DNA of 64,000 bases from NCBI GenBank assembly GCA_964637185.1, contig CAZWVB010000001.1, forward strand, positions 186,001-250,000, in the 5' to 3' direction. Each line of letters begins with the position of its first letter. Position 1 is the stretch's first letter. Source of the stretch: CAZSVP01 sp964637185 (GTDB lineage Bacteria > Patescibacteriota > Saccharimonadia > CAILAD01 > BJGX01). This document shows positions 1 through 7,898 of the stretch, piece after piece. The notes under the pieces are model-generated. The model ran no database searches and was not told the origin of the DNA. It was given only the letters and a program-made list of their open reading frames with translations. The position numbers and the translations under genes were made by a program.

Positions 1-371
1 GCCTGTGCGTCAGCGAGCAGGTACTCGATGCCGTGGATGCACCACTCGTCGGGGCGATCGACGTGGGCTGTCTTGAAGAAGATCCCGTAGGTGGCTTCCG
101 CCGAATCGTCCGGCGGGCTCCCGATCACGTAGGTGAAGTCCACCATGACGTGCTCACGCCAGGCCGCGCGGATCCTGAGGTCGTTCTCGGGGTGCACGGG
201 CGCATCCGGCTGGCCCCGGTAGTGGTCGCGGATGAGCGAGACCGTGAGCTCGTCGGCGAACTTCTCGGCTGCCGATTTGCTCTTGAACAGCGCCACAGGA
301 CAAGTCCGGTCGGCCCAGAGGTTGCCGAAGCGCTGTGGCTTGAACACCACATAGCGATCTGCAGAGGTCAT
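1..371 (-). CDS. Hypothetical protein, C-terminus beyond the left edge (partial)
   Basis: An open minus-strand frame runs from ATG at 371 to the window edge without a stop, so at least 123 codons are present and the C-terminus is missing. The start follows GGGAG at 382-386. The protein begins MTSADRYVVFKPQ and has a mixed alpha/beta soluble look with no membrane segment; I do not recognise a family. A promoter TTGATT (439-444), 17 bp, TAAAAT (416-421) lies upstream, giving a leader of about 40 nt. The gene is clearly richer in GC than its neighbour at 485 and belongs to the set of GC-rich, Shine-Dalgarno-led genes scattered through the window. Confidence 0.7.
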   Translation of the reverse strand, partial: MTSADRYVVFKPQRFGNLWADRTCPVALFKSKSAAEKFADELTVSLIRDHYRGQPDAPVHPENDLRIRAAWREHVMVDFTYVIGSPPDDSAEATYGIFFKTAHVDRPDEWCIHGIEYLLADAQ

Positions 372-415
372 TAGCATCTCCCGTTGTCGAGGTATTGCCT
401 GATTTGGACTGTTGC

Positions 416-477
416 ATTTTATCATAAAATAGTAATAAAATCAAGTATTTTTATTAACCAACCAGATGGGCTATAAT
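416..477. promoter_or_regulatory. Divergent promoter pair for the genes at 371 and 485
   Basis: On the minus strand TTGATT (439-444) and TAAAAT (416-421) are separated by 17 bp. On the plus strand TATAAT (472-477) sits 7 nt before the ATG at 485, so the rightward message should be leaderless. Both are read directly; transcription is inferred. Confidence 0.6.
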
Positions 478-484
478 ACTTGTT

Positions 485-1468
485 ATGATTATTGAGCGCA
501 AAACATTATCGAAGCTCATAGCTGTTGTAGTAGGTGTAGTTTTGCTTGGAGGATTTTTATTCTCATGGAGTGAGGGCGTGGGTGTAGATGAGGGCCTTTA
601 TCGCTCGACCTATATTTTGCTCAGTCATCACGACAACTTTCATATGGAGAGCCCACTAGCTCGTTGGGGTATCATTATACTGATCATAGCAAGCTTGGTC
701 ATTCTCGCATATTTGCTTAAGCTGTTTGGAGAATATATTATTAACTTAGGAGACTCTTTTAAGAGACAAAAAGTGCGCGCACAATTATCCAAGATCAAAG
801 ACCATTATATAGTATGTGGCCTGGGCCGAGTCGGTTCTCAGGTGGCTCGTGAATTAGCCGACGAAGAAGTGCCATTTGTGGCTATTGACCGTGATGAAGA
901 AAAGGTAAAAGAAGCTCTCAAACTCGGCTACACTGCATTTGTAGGAGACAGTAGTGATGAGGCCGTACTGCAAAAAGCCCATATTGAGCAAGCTCGAGGC
1001 CTCGTCACGGCTTTGGGCGAGGACTATCACAACCTGTTTGTGACCCTTGCGGCCCGACAGATCAATCCAAGCTTGTTCATAGTGGCCAGAGTCAATCGCG
1101 AGACCAACATGCAACGTATGGTACAAGCTGGTGCCGACAAAGTAGCTTTGCCGGCACAGATCGGTGCCTTCCATATGGCCAGTATGGTATTGCGCCCCAA
1201 TGTAGTAGATTTTCTAGATGTCCTGAGCTCCAACCGCAGCAGCGAGCTCCAAATTGAAGAGATAGAAGTACCCAAGTACTCCAAAGCGGTGGGTGGACGA
1301 CTTCACAGCTTGATTGAGCAGCAAACTGGCACGACATTTTTGGCCCTCAACAACCGCGATGGTCGTAGCAAGGTCAACCCCACTGGGCGCGAGATACTTT
1401 ATCCAGGTGATAAGTTGATAGTCATGGGCACCAAAGCCCAATTAGAATCACTTAACACTCACATTTAG
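485..1468 (+). CDS. Membrane-anchored RCK/TrkA-N protein with a degenerate pore region
   Basis: This 327-residue protein has the architecture of a two-TM potassium channel with a cytoplasmic RCK module: TM1 at about 9-28, TM2 at about 61-83, then TrkA-N with the Rossmann motif GLGRVG (112-117) and an acidic residue after the second strand (D135), and a TrkA-C domain at about 245-327. The loop between the TMs (36-60, around LLSHHDNFHMESPLAR) lacks the T-V-G-Y/F-G-D selectivity filter, so conduction of K+ is doubtful. It may be a sensor or a subunit regulating another channel, for example the filter-bearing channel at 55350. The start is ATG 485, 7 nt after a TATAAT box with no ribosome site. 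Confidence 0.75.
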   Translation: MIIERKTLSKLIAVVVGVVLLGGFLFSWSEGVGVDEGLYRSTYILLSHHDNFHMESPLARWGIIILIIASLVILAYLLKLFGEYIINLGDSFKRQKVRAQLSKIKDHYIVCGLGRVGSQVARELADEEVPFVAIDRDEEKVKEALKLGYTAFVGDSSDEAVLQKAHIEQARGLVTALGEDYHNLFVTLAARQINPSLFIVARVNRETNMQRMVQAGADKVALPAQIGAFHMASMVLRPNVVDFLDVLSSNRSSELQIEEIEVPKYSKAVGGRLHSLIEQQTGTTFLALNNRDGRSKVNPTGREILYPGDKLIVMGTKAQLESLNTHI

Positions 1469-1541
1469 TATTTTCCAATTTCCATAGGAACTAGGCTCTA
1501 TAAAATTGCTATTCTTGGCCGATGCCTGGATAATATAGGGT

Positions 1542-2216
1542 ATGGAGAGTGCCTACCCAGATATACCCATCATCTATAGTGATGCCAATGTGATTGTTAT
1601 CAACAAACCAGCTGGTGTACTCACACACCCAACACCCAGTAAGCCTGATGTGTACTCGGTGGCGTCGGCCTTTGTAGACAAGATAGACGATCCTGACCCA
1701 ATGCGTGCTGGCATAGTGCACCGACTGGATCGAGATACATCCGGTGTGATGATACTGGCGCGCAATCTCGAAACTAAGCAGTTTTTGCAGACACAGTTCA
1801 AACAAAGAGAGGTCAACAAGGTATATTTAGCATTGATTTGGGGTAACCCCAAACTCACCATGGCGCGGATAGAATTACCCATAAGCCACAGCGGACAGAC
1901 TACTACCAAGATGAAAGTTAGTTCAACAGGCAAGATGGCGATTTCTGAATATCGAGTACGACAACAGTACGAAAAGTTTAGTTTGGTCGAAGTACAGCTC
2001 ATGACAGGTCGTATGCACCAAATCAGGGTGCATTTTGCCCACCTGGGCAATCCGGTAGTGGGTGATCCTATATATAGTCGACAACCATTGCCTGATGGGC
2101 TCGGCCGCATGTTTTTGCATGCAGCTGAGCTGAGTCTGGAGATAGCCCCGGGTCAGAAGAGAAGTTATGAAGCACCCCTACCAGCTGATCTCGAAAGGTT
2201 TTTGCATAGCTTATGA
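1542..2216 (+). CDS. RluA-family pseudouridine synthase
   Basis: The protein (224 aa) converts uridine to pseudouridine in rRNA or tRNA. The family signature HRLDRDTSG is at 60-68, with catalytic Asp at about 63, and NKPAGVLTHP at 21-30 is the usual motif I region. The N-terminal S4 domain of RluC/RluD is absent, giving the short RluA-like form; the exact target cannot be told from sequence. A promoter TTGCTA (1506-1511), 17 bp, GATAAT (1529-1534) ends 7 nt before ATG 1542, so the transcript should be leaderless. The stop overlaps the holB-like start by ATGA at 2213. Confidence 0.88.
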   Translation: MESAYPDIPIIYSDANVIVINKPAGVLTHPTPSKPDVYSVASAFVDKIDDPDPMRAGIVHRLDRDTSGVMILARNLETKQFLQTQFKQREVNKVYLALIWGNPKLTMARIELPISHSGQTTTKMKVSSTGKMAISEYRVRQQYEKFSLVEVQLMTGRMHQIRVHFAHLGNPVVGDPIYSRQPLPDGLGRMFLHAAELSLEIAPGQKRSYEAPLPADLERFLHSL

Positions 2217-3037
2217 GTGCCATATCACCAGATCAACTATTGCATCCCACCACCCATGTCAGGATGATGTCTGCACTACAGCTTCGGCATCATGCCTATT
2301 TACTAGAAGGCATGTTGGAGCAGGGCAGTAAAGAGATTGCTAGTTGGATGCTGCATAGTTTGGATGATGGGTTGGTGACTTCGGAGATTAAGCTGGTCGA
2401 ACCAGTTGATGGCCGAGCGATAGGCTTGGCACAGATCAGAGAGTTGATAGAACATATGTGGCGTACGCCACCGCGCGCTAGTGGTATTCGAGCTGGCATA
2501 GTGCTGCAGGCTGAGCGCATGAGTACAGAAGCAGCCAATGCGCTGCTAAAGCTACTTGAAGAGCCACCAGACAAAGCTATGTTGGTACTTACGGCTGGTA
2601 ACTCACATCAGCTACTAGATACCATAAGATCACGAGTGTTGATAGTGCCAGTACTTGCACTAGAAAATAAGCAACTACTTGATCTGATACCAACTGATAG
2701 CGCGGCTGAAATAGCCGAGTTATCACATGGCTTGCCGCTGCGCGCTCAAGAGCTGGTTGATACTCCCGATGCACTTTCTGAGGCTCGACAGTGGCACCAG
2801 CAGATCGATCACTTCTTGATTGGTGATTTACCAACGCGATTTGCTGTAGTGGGTGAGGTGGTCAAACAATCACGAGCTGAAGAGTTTGTACGCGATCTGC
2901 TCTACACATTTGGCCAAAAGTCTTCTATACTAGAGCGGTCAGCTGAGATAGAGGCAAGTATTTGGTGTTTGGGTGCTTTGGAGGCACATGTGCAACCAAA
3001 GTTGGTTCTAGAATGGCTGGCCCTACAAATATCATGA
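2213..3037 (+). CDS. holB: DNA polymerase III delta-prime (HolB)-like clamp-loader subunit
   Basis: This 274-residue protein resembles the AAA+ core of the delta-prime subunit: the segment STEAANALLKLLEEPP (about 103-118), followed by an AxxxxxLLxTIRSRV-type sensor region (about 132-143), is typical of DnaX/HolB proteins. No Walker A motif and no four-cysteine zinc module are visible. Loss of the P-loop is normal for delta-prime; loss of zinc matches the DnaX of this window. It would work with DnaX (39736) to load the sliding clamp. Translation is coupled to the pseudouridine synthase by an ATGA overlap, and its own stop overlaps the TPR gene the same way. Confidence 0.75.
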   Translation: MSAISPDQLLHPTTHVRMMSALQLRHHAYLLEGMLEQGSKEIASWMLHSLDDGLVTSEIKLVEPVDGRAIGLAQIRELIEHMWRTPPRASGIRAGIVLQAERMSTEAANALLKLLEEPPDKAMLVLTAGNSHQLLDTIRSRVLIVPVLALENKQLLDLIPTDSAAEIAELSHGLPLRAQELVDTPDALSEARQWHQQIDHFLIGDLPTRFAVVGEVVKQSRAEEFVRDLLYTFGQKSSILERSAEIEASIWCLGALEAHVQPKLVLEWLALQIS

Positions 3038-3726
3038 TTCTAGAAGTAATACTAATTATACTCTTGGCTATAATTGCTTATAGTGCTATAGTCACACGTC
3101 GTAGCCGGTTGGCTTCGGCTCTTATTAGCACAAGTAGTAGCAATGCTATCTCGCATGATGATCAGCTAGATTCATTACTGGAGATAGCTGGTCGTTATTA
3201 TCAAGAGCGCAATTATTTAGCTGCCGAAAAAGCCTACCTAAAAGTACTCAAGATAGACCACAAAAACAGTTTGGCCTATAGTCGACTTGGATTTATTTAC
3301 TCCAATCTTGGCAATACCGAAGATGCTATAGAATGTTTTCAGATTGTAGCTCAGATGTATCCCAATGCTGCTAGCTATCATAACCTAGCTATGATGTATT
3401 TCAAAAATCGCGACTATACTGCTTCAGTCGAAGCGCTGGAAAAATCTGTGCACATTGAGCCCAACGTCAATCGCTTCATCACACTAGCGCGCATATATCG
3501 CATCTTGCACAAATTCCACAAACAGATTGATTGTCTCAATGAAGCACTCAAGCTCGAGCCCAAGAATGTTGATATCTTACAACTTCAGGCCGAAGCCTAT
3601 ATGCATGAAAAAGACGAGGCGGCAGCCAAAAAAGTATTTCGCACTATTCTAAAAATTGATCCAGACAATCAGCGAGCTCGAGCAGCGCTCAAGCCACCCA
3701 AGCAGGTACGTAAGGTACGTCAGTAA
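3034..3726 (+). CDS. Membrane-anchored TPR protein
   Basis: Starting at ATG 3034 (ATGA overlap with the preceding stop) the protein has 230 residues: one N-terminal TM segment (about 2-22), a short linker, then at least four tetratricopeptide repeats of about 34 residues (AYSRLGFIYSNLGNTEDAI and similar lines) and a basic tail. TPR arrays bind other proteins; the anchor places the array on one face of the membrane, probably the cytoplasmic side. The partner is unknown. A longer in-frame start at 2962 lies deep inside holB and is less likely. It converges with the MFS gene, whose stop lies 3 nt beyond. Confidence 0.82.
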   Translation: MILEVILIILLAIIAYSAIVTRRSRLASALISTSSSNAISHDDQLDSLLEIAGRYYQERNYLAAEKAYLKVLKIDHKNSLAYSRLGFIYSNLGNTEDAIECFQIVAQMYPNAASYHNLAMMYFKNRDYTASVEALEKSVHIEPNVNRFITLARIYRILHKFHKQIDCLNEALKLEPKNVDILQLQAEAYMHEKDEAAAKKVFRTILKIDPDNQRARAALKPPKQVRKVRQ

Positions 3727-3729
3727 ATA

Positions 3730-5343
3730 CTAACCGAGTGCCTTTGGGCCCGGCTTGTTTTGTGGTAGCCGTATTGAAGCTAGCAGTCCTAGCAAACTCA
3801 TAATACCTAGTGCTATAAATACCCGACTCAAGGCGGTCTGACGAGCCTGGGCATTGATATCTACGACTTGTTGAGAAACATTGGCCGGAAGAGTGGTCGT
3901 AGCAGCTTCGATCTGAGCGTTGCTTGCTATCTGGGCATTTGCCTCTACCGCGGCCGAGAGTTGTGATTTCTGCTGTGCATTAAGTACAGTATTTTGATCG
4001 ATGAGCTGAGTGCTGACATTTATAAGTGATGCGATGAGCAGTACGCCACCAACAGCAGTGCCGAGGCTCATGCCCAAGTTTTGAAAGGTGGCCATCAGCC
4101 CAGAAGTCTCACTAGAGTCATGCAATGACACCGCACTTTGTACCAGATTTTGCAACTGCGACATGATAATACCGACACCAGCGCCAGCCAATGCTATGCC
4201 AGGCACCAGTGCCCAACCGCTGGTAGCACGAGTGGCGGTGAGGCCCATCAACAACACGCCTGCAAAGATAATCACAAAACCAGCGCGGATGATATAGCGT
4301 GGTGCAAATTTTTGTGCCATCACTGGTCCACGGCTTGCAAATAACATGATCATGATAGAGAGTGGAAGTATAGTAAGCCCAGAAAGTAGAGCGTTGTAGC
4401 CTAGCTCGATCTGTGTAAAAAGCGCCAGAGTATACATAGCTCCGCCTAGTAAAAAGTATAGCGTGATGATACTGCCAAGACCTGATTGTACTACGTGATT
4501 GCCAAACAATCTAAGGTGCACCAATACATCGCGGTGTTTTTTGGTACGCCAGAGTTCCCATGCTACAAACATTGCAAGTATTATCACACCAGCTATTACG
4601 AATATCACAGTTGGTGATACTTGGCCTGGCTGCAAAACGACTTGGCCATTGAGCTCAAATGGTGCTCGGGCTCGGAAAAAGCCGTAGGTGCTGGCCAGCA
4701 GTATACCTTGTACTATGGTGTACATGCCGGCTGCGGTTAGACCTACGCCGAGCCAATCTAGCTTTGGTTTGACATCCAGCTCTTCAGTATCATGGATTGC
4801 TTTGCTGTTGATCAATATAAATAACACTATCAGAACCTCACCAGCAAACACTAGTCGCCAACTTGCATAGGTTGTAAGCAGTCCTCCCACGATAGGGCCA
4901 ATCGCTGCACCGATAGCAGCCATGGCAGCGAGAGTGCCGTAGGCCTTGACCCTGCGCGGACCAGCTCCAAAGTTACTGGCAATTAGTGATATCATAGCCG
5001 GCACTACTAGTGCGGCGCCGAGTCCTTCTAGCAGCGACCAGCCGAATTTGAGCACATTGATGTTGGGCGCCAGTGAGGTAATCAATGATCCTGTGCCGTA
5101 GACCAGCAGACCAATTATCAGAGCCTTCTTGCGGCCAATTACGTCGCCGATCTTGGCACCTGCTATCATAAATGCTGCCATTACCAAGGTATAGAATGCA
5201 ATAGCGCTTTGAACAGCTGAGACAGTTGTGTCGAGGTCTTTGACCAGCGTGCTGATAGACACATTCATGACTGTTGAGTCCAGTGTCAGAATCAACTGGG
5301 CCATGCATAGCAATATCAGTACCCATCGTTCGGATTTGTTCAT
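3730..5343 (-). CDS. MFS multidrug exporter, DHA2 (EmrB/QacA) type
   Basis: A 537-residue polytopic protein with about 14 TM segments. It carries the MFS motif A region GAKIGDVIGRKKALIIG at about 62-78 and the drug-efflux motif C style glycine-rich helix GIALAGAGVGIIMSQLQ. This is the DHA2 family of proton-driven exporters of toxic compounds. The C-terminal part (about 440-500) has a long periplasmic loop rich in Ala, Gln and Asn before the last TM, typical of the 14-TM group. TATGAT (5350-5355) lies 6 nt before ATG 5343 with no ribosome site, so the message should be leaderless. The substrate is unknown. Confidence 0.9.
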   Translation of the reverse strand: MNKSERWVLILLCMAQLILTLDSTVMNVSISTLVKDLDTTVSAVQSAIAFYTLVMAAFMIAGAKIGDVIGRKKALIIGLLVYGTGSLITSLAPNINVLKFGWSLLEGLGAALVVPAMISLIASNFGAGPRRVKAYGTLAAMAAIGAAIGPIVGGLLTTYASWRLVFAGEVLIVLFILINSKAIHDTEELDVKPKLDWLGVGLTAAGMYTIVQGILLASTYGFFRARAPFELNGQVVLQPGQVSPTVIFVIAGVIILAMFVAWELWRTKKHRDVLVHLRLFGNHVVQSGLGSIITLYFLLGGAMYTLALFTQIELGYNALLSGLTILPLSIMIMLFASRGPVMAQKFAPRYIIRAGFVIIFAGVLLMGLTATRATSGWALVPGIALAGAGVGIIMSQLQNLVQSAVSLHDSSETSGLMATFQNLGMSLGTAVGGVLLIASLINVSTQLIDQNTVLNAQQKSQLSAAVEANAQIASNAQIEAATTTLPANVSQQVVDINAQARQTALSRVFIALGIMSLLGLLASIRLPQNKPGPKALG

Positions 5344-5400
5344 AGTCTTATCATACCAGATCGCGGCTGTATCGCGCTAGCTAGCCGCTATGGCTAGATA

Positions 5401-5649
5401 TCAGATACCCAATATCTGTTTTTTCTTGGCAGCAAACTCTTCTTCAGTCAAGATTCCTTGATCTTTGAGTTGGCTAAGTTGCTGAAGTTGGGCTGTGGTG
5501 TCGTCAGCGGCAGGTGCGGCAGCTGGCTGCGCAGGCTGATCTTCGTTGGCCCAGCGGCGAGCTTGTCGACGACTAACATTGTTGGATACGGCGGTGGCGG
5601 TACCAGCTACTACAGCAGTACGCGCCATGCCCCTTAGCAATCCTGGCAT
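5401..5649 (-). CDS. Small SHOCT-domain protein
   Basis: The 82-residue protein has an Ala/Val-rich N-terminal half, a Pro/Ala linker and a C-terminal SHOCT motif (QLKDQGILTEEEFAAKKKQI, about 60-79), an oligomerisation helix pair found at the ends of many bacterial proteins. Its ATG at 5649 abuts the TAG of the preceding gene, and AAGGAGG at about 5657-5663 inside that gene serves as ribosome site, so the two are translationally coupled. DUF6325-like and SHOCT proteins often occur side by side; the joint role is unknown. Confidence 0.8.
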   Translation of the reverse strand: MPGLLRGMARTAVVAGTATAVSNNVSRRQARRWANEDQPAQPAAAPAADDTTAQLQQLSQLKDQGILTEEEFAAKKKQILGI

Positions 5650-6066
5650 CTATTTATCCTCCTTGTTAAGTTCTGCTTCAGCATCCGGGTGAATGCGACC
5701 TTCTGCTAGCAAGCTACCACCAGCATCCATGATGGCACTCTTGAGATCCTTGGCCCACAGATGCTCTATTACCAGCAGGCCGGCAACTGAGCCGTTGTCC
5801 AGTAATTCGGCTACCTCGGCTATGTCGTCGTCGCCAACCATACCGGACTGCAAGCCTTTGGCTTTAGCAAACTCGGTGATCACTTCATCATCTATTTGAT
5901 CTAACTCCACGGCTGCAACATTGCCATCTTTGTCCTTGGTAATTAGGGCAAGATCCAAAACCGCAATGGTGCCGTCGTTGGTGGCTTTTTCCAGAGCCTT
6001 GAGTATTTTGCCTTGGAATTTGGCTTTTTTAAATTCTACTATTATGAAATCGATTGGTCCGCGCAT
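5650..6066 (-). CDS. DUF6325-like protein
   Basis: A 138-residue soluble acidic protein starting MRGPIDFIIVEF. It matches the pattern of DUF1269/DUF6325 proteins: two alpha/beta halves, with LDLALITKDKDGNVAAVELDQ in the middle and EHLWAKDLKSAIMDAGGSL near the end. Function is not known; related families are annotated as membrane-associated or stress proteins. AAGGAAG precedes ATG 6066. It is the middle gene of a three-gene minus-strand operon with the YggT-like and SHOCT genes. Confidence 0.7.
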   Translation of the reverse strand: MRGPIDFIIVEFKKAKFQGKILKALEKATNDGTIAVLDLALITKDKDGNVAAVELDQIDDEVITEFAKAKGLQSGMVGDDDIAEVAELLDNGSVAGLLVIEHLWAKDLKSAIMDAGGSLLAEGRIHPDAEAELNKEDK

Positions 6067-6077
6067 ATTATCTTCCT

Positions 6078-6464
6078 TTAATTCTTAGTTTTATTAGCTT
6101 GTTTTTGTATCTGCTCCAATTCATCTTGATGTTTGACCATCTTAACATTTAAATAACTAATTAGTGAGCTTATGGCAGCTGCAAATATTAGGTATACTAT
6201 GATGGCAAATAATGCACTTGCGCTAAAATAGCCTGTTTGCCCAACTGGATGAGTCGCAAAGATACCACGAAATGGCGCCATAAATTCATAAGCTATGTTG
6301 TAAACAAACTGGACAAATGGTGTATTGGCATTTGCCCCAAAAAGCAACATAAAAAATCCAAATGTTAGTGAAATTACCGCAACGATAGTAAACGCGTACA
6401 CTACATATGAGATTGCTCGTGTAAACTTGATAAAAATAAGCGTTGAATCAGATGGTTTTTGCAC
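6078..6464 (-). CDS. YggT-like small membrane protein
   Basis: The 128-residue protein has TM segments at about 15-42 and 85-107 separated by a loop ending EFMAPFRGIF, which resembles the P-(F/L)-R motif of the YggT family, and a charged coiled tail rich in Lys and Gln. YggT proteins are linked to cell-division and envelope functions. The start is GTG 6464, preceded by AGGAG, with TATAAT at 6481-6486 upstream. It heads the operon with the DUF6325-like and SHOCT genes. Confidence 0.6.
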   Translation of the reverse strand: MQKPSDSTLIFIKFTRAISYVVYAFTIVAVISLTFGFFMLLFGANANTPFVQFVYNIAYEFMAPFRGIFATHPVGQTGYFSASALFAIIVYLIFAAAISSLISYLNVKMVKHQDELEQIQKQANKTKN

Positions 6465-6600
6465 TTAGCTTGTCTCCTATATTATACAAACTAATTGTAG
6501 CATACCATCACACTAAGTTTGTGCTGTGGATGTTTGGCAATACTGACGCAGTGTAGCTACACCCTATCGCGATTCAAAACACTTAGACTAGGTATTAATA

Positions 6601-6621
6601 GAAAAAGACCCTTTCGGGCCT
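6601..6621 (-). terminator. Rho-independent terminator of tRNA-Trp
   Basis: Read on the minus strand, AGGCCC and GGGTCT pair over a GAAA tetraloop and are followed by TTTTTC. It lies 16 nt after the encoded CCA of the tRNA. Confidence 0.85.
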
Positions 6622-6636
6622 AAAACAAATGGCTAA

Positions 6637-6713
6637 TGGCAGGGGTGGCAGGAGTCGAACCCGCGACCTTCGGTTTTGGAGACCGACGCTCTAGCCAACT
6701 GAGCTACACCCCT
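6637..6713 (-). tRNA. trnW: tRNA-Trp (CCA anticodon)
   Basis: The minus strand folds into a full cloverleaf: acceptor AGGGGTG/CACCCCT, D arm GCTCAGTTGGCTAGAGC, anticodon loop TCCAAAA giving anticodon CCA, and T arm with TTCGACT. The discriminator is G and CCA is encoded (6637-6639). Confidence 0.96.
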
Positions 6714-6783
6714 TGGTTTGTGAAATCGCGAAAGAGATAAATCAACCAGGATATTTTACCAAAAAACATGCAGTTTTGACAGG

Positions 6784-7008
6784 TCAGGACTTGTTGTCGC
6801 CGTGCTTGATAGCGGCCGCCAGTACAAAATATATGATCAGTCCAGGGATGATGCCAGATAACACAATAAAAACTATACCAACGATACGTACCCAGGTAGG
6901 ACTGAGTTTGTAGTAGTCGGCAATGCCGCCGGCTACTCCGGCTAGGTGTCTATCATCTTCCGAGAGGGTTATATCGGGCTCTTTGGTGGATTTTTTGGAC
7001 TTGGCCAT
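6784..7008 (-). CDS. PspC-domain membrane protein, second of a tandem pair
   Basis: The 74-residue protein has a charged N-terminus, the PspC signature HLAGVAGGIADYYKLSPTWV (about 21-40) and one or two TM stretches (about 42-67). PspC domains occur in phage-shock and envelope-stress proteins; small stand-alone versions are common in reduced genomes. Its ATG (7006-7008) shares the last base of the TAA stop of the upstream paralogue, so the two are translated as a coupled pair. It ends upstream of tRNA-Trp. Confidence 0.88.
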   Translation of the reverse strand: MAKSKKSTKEPDITLSEDDRHLAGVAGGIADYYKLSPTWVRIVGIVFIVLSGIIPGLIIYFVLAAAIKHGDNKS

Positions 7009-7220
7009 TATTTCTTACCTTGCTCTGGAATGATGAATAGTCCCACCACAAAATATACAAATACACCTGGCACTATACCCGAGAACAGAATTAATAACAG
7101 TACAATTATGCGTACCAGCGATGCGTCTATATTGAAGTATTCAGCAATGCCGCCGCATACGCCGAGTAATTTTTTGTCCTTTGACAGAGTGAGTTTCTTG
7201 TGAGGTTTCTTAGTTGCCAT
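7008..7220 (-). CDS. PspC-domain membrane protein, first of a tandem pair
   Basis: From ATG 7220 the protein has 70 residues: basic N-terminus, PspC signature LLGVCGGIAEYFNIDASLVR, then a hydrophobic stretch of about 30 residues. TACAAT (7227-7232) ends 6 nt before this ATG and no ribosome site is present, which favours this start and a leaderless message over an in-frame start at 7265. It is a diverged duplicate of the next gene. Confidence 0.87.
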   Translation of the reverse strand: MATKKPHKKLTLSKDKKLLGVCGGIAEYFNIDASLVRIIVLLLILFSGIVPGVFVYFVVGLFIIPEQGKK

Positions 7221-7281
7221 AAGTGTATTGTACTCTTGACTTTGGCTTCGTGCCAAGCCAATCATAACTCGATAAAATCGA

Positions 7282-7357
7282 TGGAGCCACCCACGAGATT
7301 CGAACTCGTGACCTCTTCCTTACCATGGAAGCGCTCTACCAACTGAGCTAGGGCGGC
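7282..7357 (-). tRNA. trnT: tRNA-Thr (GGT anticodon)
   Basis: The cloverleaf reads acceptor GCCGCCC/GGGTGGC with one G-T pair, anticodon loop ATGGTAA (anticodon GGT), T arm ACGAG TTCGAAT CTCGT, discriminator T and encoded CCA. Its 5' end directly touches the CCA of the next tRNA, with no spacer. Confidence 0.96.
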
Positions 7358-7433
7358 TGGAGCCGATGGAGGGATTCGAACCCACGACCTGCTGTTTACA
7401 AAACAGCTGCTCTGCCAGCTGAGCTACATCGGC
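7358..7433 (-). tRNA. trnT: tRNA-Thr (TGT anticodon)
   Basis: Acceptor GCCGATG/CATCGGC, D arm GCTCAGCTGGCAGAGC, anticodon loop TTTGTAA (anticodon TGT), T loop TTCGAAT, discriminator T and encoded CCA (7358-7360). The T stem has one T-T mismatch. It is co-transcribed with tRNA-Thr(GGT) without spacer. Confidence 0.95.
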
Positions 7434-7550
7434 TCGTCCAAATATTATTGTAGCTTACGTCTTTTATACGACTTCAGCTGACATAATATTTCTCCTCTCG
7501 ATTTGTCAAACGGAGGCCTGGTTTGGCAAATCAGGTTTGATAATCCTAAC

Positions 7551-7632
7551 CGAATCAAAAGTCAGCTTTTGATTCGTAAAGGAGCAGTGATGTGTAAGTT
7601 ACAAATATGAGTTGATAGCTCATATTATCAAC
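7551..7632. other. Cluster of perfect hairpins between tRNA genes, with a tiny ORF
   Basis: The 217-nt gap between tRNA-Thr and tRNA-Tyr holds CGAATCAAAAG/CTTTTGATTCG (7551-7561 with 7566-7576, loop TCAG). Two overlapping stems follow: ATATGAG/CTCATAT (7605-7611 with 7619-7625) and GTTGATA/TATCAAC (7611-7617 with 7626-7632), which cannot form together. On the plus strand GGAG precedes a six-codon frame at 7590. No larger gene is seen. Confidence 0.4.
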
Positions 7633-7650
7633 TGGAACATAACTGTGACG

Positions 7651-7737
7651 TGGTGCAGGGGGAGGGATTCGAACCCCCGAAGGCATAAAGCCAGCAGATT
7701 TACAGTCTGCCGCGTTTGGCCGCTTCGCTACCCCTGC
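7651..7737 (-). tRNA. trnY: tRNA-Tyr (GTA anticodon)
   Basis: Acceptor GCAGGGG/CCCCTGC, anticodon loop CTGTAAA (anticodon GTA), a long class II variable arm, T loop TTCGAAT, discriminator A and encoded CCA. The 87-nt length fits bacterial tRNA-Tyr. Confidence 0.96.
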
Positions 7738-7832
7738 GTATTTTTTGAAAAGCTAAAACTCGAGCTAAAAACAGATTACAGTCTAGCAGATATTGGGATA
7801 ATTTTCAATTCCTGGCGAACCGAAGCTTATGC

Positions 7833-7861
7833 TTGATTTTGTGCCACAAAAGTAGCACAAT
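7833..7861 (+). promoter_or_regulatory. Promoter of the gene at 7899
   Basis: TTGATT (7833-7838) and CACAAT (7856-7861) are 17 bp apart, predicting a start near 7868 and a leader of about 31 nt carrying AAGGGAG. Confidence 0.5.
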
Positions 7862-7898
7862 ACAGCTGCCAATATTCACTTGAGAGAAGGGAGACATC

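Noticed and set aside
7612..7836. Plus-strand frame of 74 codons across the tRNA-Tyr region
   Set aside because: Its residues CRGRDSNPRR are the usual false translation of the antisense of a tRNA T arm; the minus-strand tRNA-Tyr explains the sequence.
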